This document shows positions 58,701 to 64,000 of a DNA stretch of 64,000 nt, in pieces. The position numbers were made by a program, and so were the translations under genes. Under the pieces are notes generated by a model, which saw only the letters and a list, made by a program, of their open reading frames with translations, was not told where the DNA came from and made no database searches. Numbering within the stretch: the first letter of the stretch is position 1; the number at the start of each line of letters is the position of its first letter. Origin of the DNA: Mactra quadrangularis (taxonomy: Eukaryota > Mollusca > Bivalvia > Venerida > Mactridae); the NCBI GenBank assembly GCA_025267735.1, contig CM046309.1:28342702-28406701 (forward strand), given 5' to 3'.

Positions 58701-61300
58701 TACCTTCAGTTCCCGCGAACCAATTATGCCATAGATGCCTTGTAATCTTATTTCCTGGCATATCAAATACTTGTATTCTAGCGCCTCGTTTTGGTGTCAT
58801 CATTTCAATATTTATACCACGTGGTGGTGGGTTAGCAAATATGGTATCATCCAGCTTGGATTTGTATAATATAGCTGTTTTACCTGAAATGATGTTAAAC
58901 GTAAAATACCTCATTTGCATAAATATGCATATCCATATCTGATCATATAATTATTTCATCTTATCAAGCTGAAATTAGTACAATATGATAGATAAACAAT
59001 GAAAAAGTGAGTTTATATGTATATATGTTGAATTTATATCACCGTTGGTTATTATGTTTAAAATGGAATTAAGGTGATGGCAGAGTAAATTTTCTTATTA
59101 TGCAAATTAGCATTGCTCAAGAAAGACAGGATGTGATCACTCGGATTCTTAATCAGCATCATTCAAAGATATAAAAACTGCAACAAACTTTAAAGGGACT
59201 TAAGTGCACGGTTTAAATATGACATTTTACTGCAGGACTATTGGATGTGTCTGGGTGGACACTATACGTGACCAAATGCAATTTATCCAAGACAAAATAC
59301 CGACTCGACGAAAATCGGGTTTAGCATGAATATTAAATAAAATGAAGTAAATATGGCAGACATGTGTCAAGAGTGACAAACCATGTGACCAACTGCTTAA
59401 ATCAAAGTTAAATTGTCGTATCTATAGCGACTTTAATAATCATTTTTTGATCAACTGCCTTGAAACAAAAATTGCAGTTTCTGGTCTGTACCAGTGTCGG
59501 TATTGTATTGTGATACAAACGGTGTAAGAAGCCCATGGTCATAGACTAAGGCCCTTCTTGAAATCTACAGAATACATGTGTATCCATAGACTAAACAAAA
59601 TATTGTTGCAACATTGGTGTATTCGTACATATATTTTTACAGCTGTTGACCCAAACATACTCTACCAATGTACCGTGTTGACATGGGTGTGAAAAAAGTA
59701 TTATGACCTTTATTAATGACAGACATTTCACTTGTTAGTGTGGTCAAATGCTTAAGGCCAATCTAATTTCCATTAGTGAAAGGGGTGACTTTATAAAGTA
59801 TTAACAGACCATTAAAGGCATGTTTCTAAAGTTGAACAATACATTAGTATCTCTATAATCAAAGTTCATGACCGAATTAAGTACTTAGACCACGTATTTT
59901 ACATTATGTTTATGTTTGAGATCAATATATAAACGGAAAGTAATTAAATGAACATAATACAGGTAAAATGGTTGAAAGCGAATAGCATTTAAAAAAAGGC
60001 TGGTTCTAAAACCACTTATTCTAAATGAGTAAGGGCGCTAAGAGCTACTTGTATAAGGATTAGTCTCTTGAAGTACATAGTCTATAAATTGGCTGCGACT
60101 GCGTACACGTAGATAGTGCATTAAGTATCCGTAATTAGAAAACCAGGGAAAGCTATGGTGGTGTTAATTAGATAAAATAATCCAGTCTCTAAAGTCTCGC
60201 TATAACTATTTGGCTTATTTAATAAAATTCGTAATATCTGTTTGTCCACATCAAAAGGTAATTAGAATCAGATGGACAATATTTGCCTGTAAGTTATATC
60301 AAGTCCATTGACAACAGTTAGACCTTTATCTTATGCAAAATATGTTTACAATTGTCTATTACTTTATGTAATTTACCTGATAAACTGATTGATTCTTACT
60401 AGTTTTTAACCAATGCAAAGTTGGGCATTGTTTTATAGACCAAAGGCAAAGAAATGTTTGCTTAGAAGTAAATACAATCATGGACCCTATATAAGATCCT
60501 TAGAACATTTCAGGTTCATAAGCAATAAAACTATGCCATTTAATCGAATTTGTTCGTTTGAACGCGATGACTGACGAAGAGAAGCATAATCTCATAAAAG
60601 GTAAAGTTTGTTCAAATGCAATAAGCATGAAGTAATTATAATAGCTACGTTAAGTGAACAAGAATAATTGATTGCTTATCCAATTTAGTCAACTTTCATA
60701 ATTTATTGGCTACATGGACAATACAGTATACAGGGGATGTTTTTGGTGAACTAAATTCTTTACATTTACACGAATAGATCCACACGAACGACCAAAAGTA
60801 AGTTGTAACAACAAACCAATTACGAATGTCTCGTTGATATTTTACTAAAAGATAACTTGCTATGTATCATTTAATATATACATTGTACGATCAATTTGCA
60901 TGGTATGATCGTACGTGTAGTTAAACTTTATTCAGCCATTAGATGCGCAAACATTTACCCTACTAATTAAATACTCATTACAGTAATTATGTACTCGCGA
61001 TCGATATGAATAGAATCATGTATTCAAACGAAACAGCAGGGTGAATGTATGTGCCACTAACAGCTGAATAAAATTTAACAACCTGTAAAATTATACTATG
61101 CCAATTGGTCGTAAGTCCATGACAATTGGTCGTACGACTGAGGCTCCTGATTACAAACAGCACATAGAATTTAAAGGAAACAACATACCAGCTCCATCTA
61201 GTCCAAGAATTATTACTTTAGGTTCACGATCTCCAAACGTGTTGTCTAAATTTTTCAAGCGACGTCTGCAAGTATTTATTTTATCCAAAAAGTTCCCCAT
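54888..61300 (-). CDS. ARF-like small GTPase with long acidic C-terminal tail (4 exons)
   Basis: Exons 61300-61189, 58883-58704, 57248-57114 and 55780-54888 splice at GT/AG sites in frame (all phase 1) to 439 residues. ARF/ARL proteins are membrane-recruited GTP switches in vesicle, cilium and lipid traffic. The start MGNF keeps Gly2, the myristoylation site of ARFs, though Asp6 is unfavourable. Motifs: G1 GLDGAGKT (33-40), G3-like DMPGN (78-82), FVVDS (101-105), G4 NKQD (137-140), G5 ATSA (168-171). The family switch I PTIGF reads PPRGI (57-61), and WDVGGQ reads FDMPGN, so the switch I Thr and the switch II Gln are missing. Residues about 200-439 are rich in Asp, Ser and Asn without a recognised fold. 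Total length resembles ARL13B, but the sequence and tail do not; I assign no ortholog. A decayed SINE lies in intron 3. Confidence 0.85.
55781..57113. other. Intron 3 of the ARF-like gene with a decayed SINE
   Basis: AT-rich. A diverged family 2 SINE at about 56786-56975 (plus strand) shows GGTCGGTAGCATG, TGGTCATGAAATATTTCCAC and TTGTCAGTCACT. No additional exon is recognised. Confidence 0.55.
56786..56975 (+). mobile_element. Diverged SINE family 2 copy in intron 3
   Basis: Shares TTTGGTCATGAAAT, the TTTCCACGGTCATT region and GTTGTCAGTCACTAGC with the family 2 body. The B box is lost. Confidence 0.6.
57114..57248 (-). CDS. ARF-like gene exon 3 (residues 98-142)
   Basis: 135 bases encoding AIVFVVDSVDSVRADEAKF and VPLIVLANKQDLK, a near-standard ARF core with the guanine-specifying NKQD. 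The donor is GTAGAT. Confidence 0.9.
57249..58703. other. Intron 2 of the ARF-like gene
   Basis: AT-rich; no exon or repeat recognised. The 124-codon plus-strand frame overlapping exon 3 is a shadow. Confidence 0.5.
58704..58883 (-). CDS. ARF-like gene exon 2 (residues 38-97)
   Basis: Acceptor TTTCAG, 180 bases, donor GTATAT. Completes GKT of the P-loop and carries the unusual switch regions PPRGINIEM and FDMPGNKITRHLW. Confidence 0.9.
58884..61188. other. Intron 1 of the ARF-like gene
   Basis: 2.3 kb, AT-rich, with the MITE at 60928-61071 just inside the donor side. No other feature recognised. Confidence 0.5.
60928..61071. mobile_element. Small palindromic MITE, copy 2, in intron 1
   Basis: Left arm TTATTCAGCCATTAGATGCG, right arm ATGTGCCACTAACAGCTGAA. 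The central TACTCGCGATCGAT matches copy 1 at 53895-54025. Confidence 0.6.
61189..61300 (-). CDS. ARF-like gene exon 1 (residues 1-37)
   Basis: ATG at 61300-61298; ends inside the P-loop after the first base of the Gly38 codon, then donor GTATGT. The N-terminal part, MGNFLDKINTCRRRLKN, is basic, as expected for an ARF amphipathic helix, but less hydrophobic than usual. Confidence 0.85.
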
Positions 61301-62515
61301 GGTCAGAATAAATGAACGTACTCTTCAAGCCACACCTTGTTATTTAAAAAATCTACAACCAAAATAGATTAACCTACTAAAAAAGTTTTTTAGTATGATT
61401 CACTGTATATTATGAAAAATCAAACACTAATTTATAGATCTAAACAGCGTGACCTATTATATTTCACACACTGTCACTTTTTCAACATTTTTCACTATTA
61501 AATTAAACATTTCATGTATTAACTAGTTCATTTTTTTCATGTATAATTTCTTTGATCATGAAATCCGAGCGAAATAAAAATATTCCGTAACACTATCGAT
61601 TCATATATACTGACTTGCTCGTTCGGTCACTTGTGCCAGTAATAATGTTTATTCAAGACCTAACTGAATTGGAATATAATTTAAAATCTATTAAATACAC
61701 AATCTATTACAAATAACTTTTGGTTCCGCATCGTTTACTTCAACAAACGTATATCATACCAAATACTGTATTATAATAACTTCAGTAAATTTTAGGTGGG
61801 AAAAAAGGTTAAGCTTTTTCGCGCGTTAAGTTTAAAGAAAGCCTTAAAACTTTACACTGACGTGTAGCCCTCTAAAGTTGTTTCGGAGACTGGGTTTACC
61901 CATATTTGGACATTTGTGCCAATTTGACAGCGTGGATAAAAGGACGAGCAGTTTGTATTGTAATTTGATATAATAGTAGCGATACAGGGTAAATAAACCA
62001 CTGTCAATACCCGCTCCTGGGGTATAAGAATAGGAATACCGATAAATCATCGCGATTTTAGTTTAAGATAACCAAAATTTTAAATAGATAATTATATTAG
62101 GTATGTACTGTGTACTTGTTAGACTGGCTATGATAATGTATTTATTGAGGATTGGGTGACAAAATATCACTATTAGTTTATAAGTGTACAACTTAAATAC
62201 AGAAAACTAATAAACTAAACGACCATTCTATGGTTTCGTTCAGTGACCAATAAGTATCCGCTGCGCAAAGATCATAGTTCATGGAACAATATATCAAGAA
62301 ATACTGTGACTTTGCGTCTATATAAAAATTTGAACATAATACTGGTTGAATGGCCTAGTCATATATAAATCAACTGAGTAAACTAAAATTTTAAAACAAT
62401 TTCATGACTTAGCATTTTTATCTCATTTCACTTTCATGATTATTCATTGATCATTTATCTGTAATCCATGCATTATAGACATCCAAAGCTGAATAAGCTC
62501 TCATATATAAACTTT
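61301..62515. other. Upstream flank of the ARF-like gene
   Basis: Promoter and any untranslated first exon should lie here on the minus strand. No TATA box or CpG-rich patch could be assigned with confidence. Confidence 0.4.
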
Positions 62516-62525
62516 ATGGTTTACT

Positions 62526-62768
62526 CACTGGCACCAGAGTCCCGGTCACATTCCTTAAATATATACACATATGATATTTTGTCAACACACACAATTAAAA
62601 AATCGCTCCCTGTACGAGTTATAACTAGAATCTATACTTTTGTTATAATCAGAGACATAGGTATCTAATTCCCTGTTATAATATATATAAGATAGTGTAC
62701 ATGTATGTATACACAGGGAACTATATATAGGGGCGTACGATCATAAGATATGGACTCTGGTGCCAGTG
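62526..62768. mobile_element. 243-bp hAT-type MITE with perfect 8-bp TSD
   Basis: Ends CACTGGCACCAGAGTCC and its exact complement GGACTCTGGTGCCAGTG (17 bp). GGTTTACT is duplicated exactly at 62518-62525 and 62769-62776. An 8-bp duplication fits hAT elements. The interior is non-coding. Confidence 0.9.
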
Positions 62769-62889
62769 GGTTTACTCAAGCTAAACGAGTTTAAGGCGTT
62801 ATCTTTAACTTGTTACTCCTTGTAGGCTGAAACTGTGAACTGCAACAAACACAGTCATAAGAAACCCTAAAGCCAAAAATGAGGGAATA

Positions 62890-63110
62890 GCAGTAAAAGA
62901 CTCGCCATACGTTTGGTCATGGAATAATTTCTACAGCCACCCTCCCCTCTACCACTGATTCATAATCCTGTTGAGCAGTTGTCAGTCACTGACAAGATTA
63001 TGCGAGTCGTAACTGATTAACAGCTAAAACCAGAAATGTTGCCTTTCCAGAAATGGTGAATTGGTTGACTAACCTCGTGATATAACCTATACATGTACCA
63101 TGTATAGCTA
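62890..63110 (+). mobile_element. SINE family 2 body fragment
   Basis: GGTCATGGAATAATTTCTAC, GCAGTTGTCAGTCACTGACA, TTAACAGCTAAAACC and GCCTTTCCAG follow family 2 order. The head is missing. Confidence 0.65.
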
Positions 63111-63114
63111 CCGC

Positions 63115-64000
63115 ATTTAACTCAGCCAAAAAGAATCACCAAAAATAAACTTGCCGTGAGCAAGTCTATACTTAAGATGTCAGCTGACAATAGGACGACT
63201 GGAGTATTGAAATATTTAGTGAATTTAATGATTTAAAAACCTTTGTACAACATGTTAGGTGGTGTATTGTACACTTAGAATAAAAAGTGTTTAAATTAAG
63301 AATATTTATTCAAGTGGCAATTTTATGAGCCATTTATAACAATCGTTCACATTTAAGTGCATAATTCAGATTTATAAATACAAATAGTGTTGACGCGATA
63401 GATATTTAGAATTTCAAGGCTATAGTTAAATCTAGCCTCTCACGTGGTTTAGGTAGGCTCTTTTTTCATGATATCAATGTAATGGTAGCTATTTATTATT
63501 AGCAACTTATGACCATGTACTGAAGTATAAACGACTTTCGGCCACGTTTGTACAAGGCTCAACTTAGAAGAATTCTTATGATCCATGCATAGAAAACAGT
63601 GAAAACTAAAACCGTCTGAAACCAAATTTTATACTGGTCCTTGAGCACAATGTGTTAATGTCTCAAAGTCAATTTCTAGAGCTTACGTTTCCAAGAACAC
63701 ATGATCATAGAACATATAATAGCTAGAACGATATCACAGATACATGTACATGTATGTCTAAGTTTCGTTTTTATGACAATAATTATTCGAAAAATACAAT
63801 GTATGATAGAGATATTCAAACCACTCTACACAGTGGACCAGAGATATTCAGACAACTCTGAATTCCAACATATTTCACAGTCCCGTTTTGGAAATTCGAA
63901 TGCAATGAGACTAGGAAAAAAGCAAAATTTTGAAGACTGAAGTCTAGCATTCAAGCTAGCATTGTCAACTACACATGACTTTGCATTTACATTTACACGC
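63115..64000. other. AT-rich intergenic, nothing recognised
   Basis: No gene or clear repeat; a 79-codon plus-strand frame at 63701-63940 has no family resemblance. Confidence 0.4.

Noticed and set aside
54888..61300. Calling the GTPase ARL13B because of similar total length and a long tail
   Set aside because: The N-terminus, switch regions and tail composition differ; only length and general ARF fold agree.

Overview
This is an AT-rich, gene-poor, repeat-dominated stretch of an animal nuclear genome. Spliced genes with GT/AG introns, tRNA-derived SINEs, many small terminal-inverted-repeat (TIR) elements and a secreted kringle gene make it metazoan. The repeat style, including scattered GGGAGATAAC-type motifs, suggests a mollusc. 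That last step is inference and I cannot name a species.

Only two protein genes of host type can be supported, both on the minus strand. At the left end (1696-3101) lies a small secreted-protein gene: a signal peptide plus a PAN/apple-like half-domain in exon 1, then a complete six-cysteine kringle exon. The introns are phase 1, but the kringle exon carries an in-frame TAA, so this allele is probably a pseudogene. At the right end (54888-61300) lies a four-exon ARF-like GTPase of 439 residues. Its P-loop and NKQD motif are intact, switch I and switch II are unusual, and it has a long Asp/Ser-rich C-terminal tail. Two dead transposon genes are also present: a Gypsy-type gag remnant (about 17.9-19.2 kb) and a Mutator-like (MULE) transposase remnant (about 28.1-29.2 kb).

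The rest is layered repeats. From left to right: an inverted short-repeat array (262-655); a roughly 9-kb minisatellite with a 48-bp unit (3795-12780), homogenised into a 336-bp higher-order repeat at its right end and interrupted by two small elements; SINEs and a gag remnant (14-19 kb); a 71-bp palindromic tandem repeat (20.2-20.6 kb); a large array system (21.4-32.4 kb) apparently built from a 65-bp monomer (65, 130, 268 and 1075 bp levels), with the MULE remnant in its middle; SINEs and MITEs (33-36.6 kb); a long inverted-repeat element rich in AAGATGGCGGC motifs (39.5-43.2 kb); a 3.8-kb element with G-rich ends (44.3-48.1 kb) that has itself been invaded by two SINEs and by a 757-bp long-TIR element with a perfect 10-bp target duplication; and a foldback element (51.2-53.2 kb) whose inverted arms enclose eight 190-bp tandem units.

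The clearest themes are nested insertions with readable target-site duplications, which give relative ages, and the repeated pairing of inverted ends with internal tandem arrays. The most unusual protein is the ARF-like GTPase.
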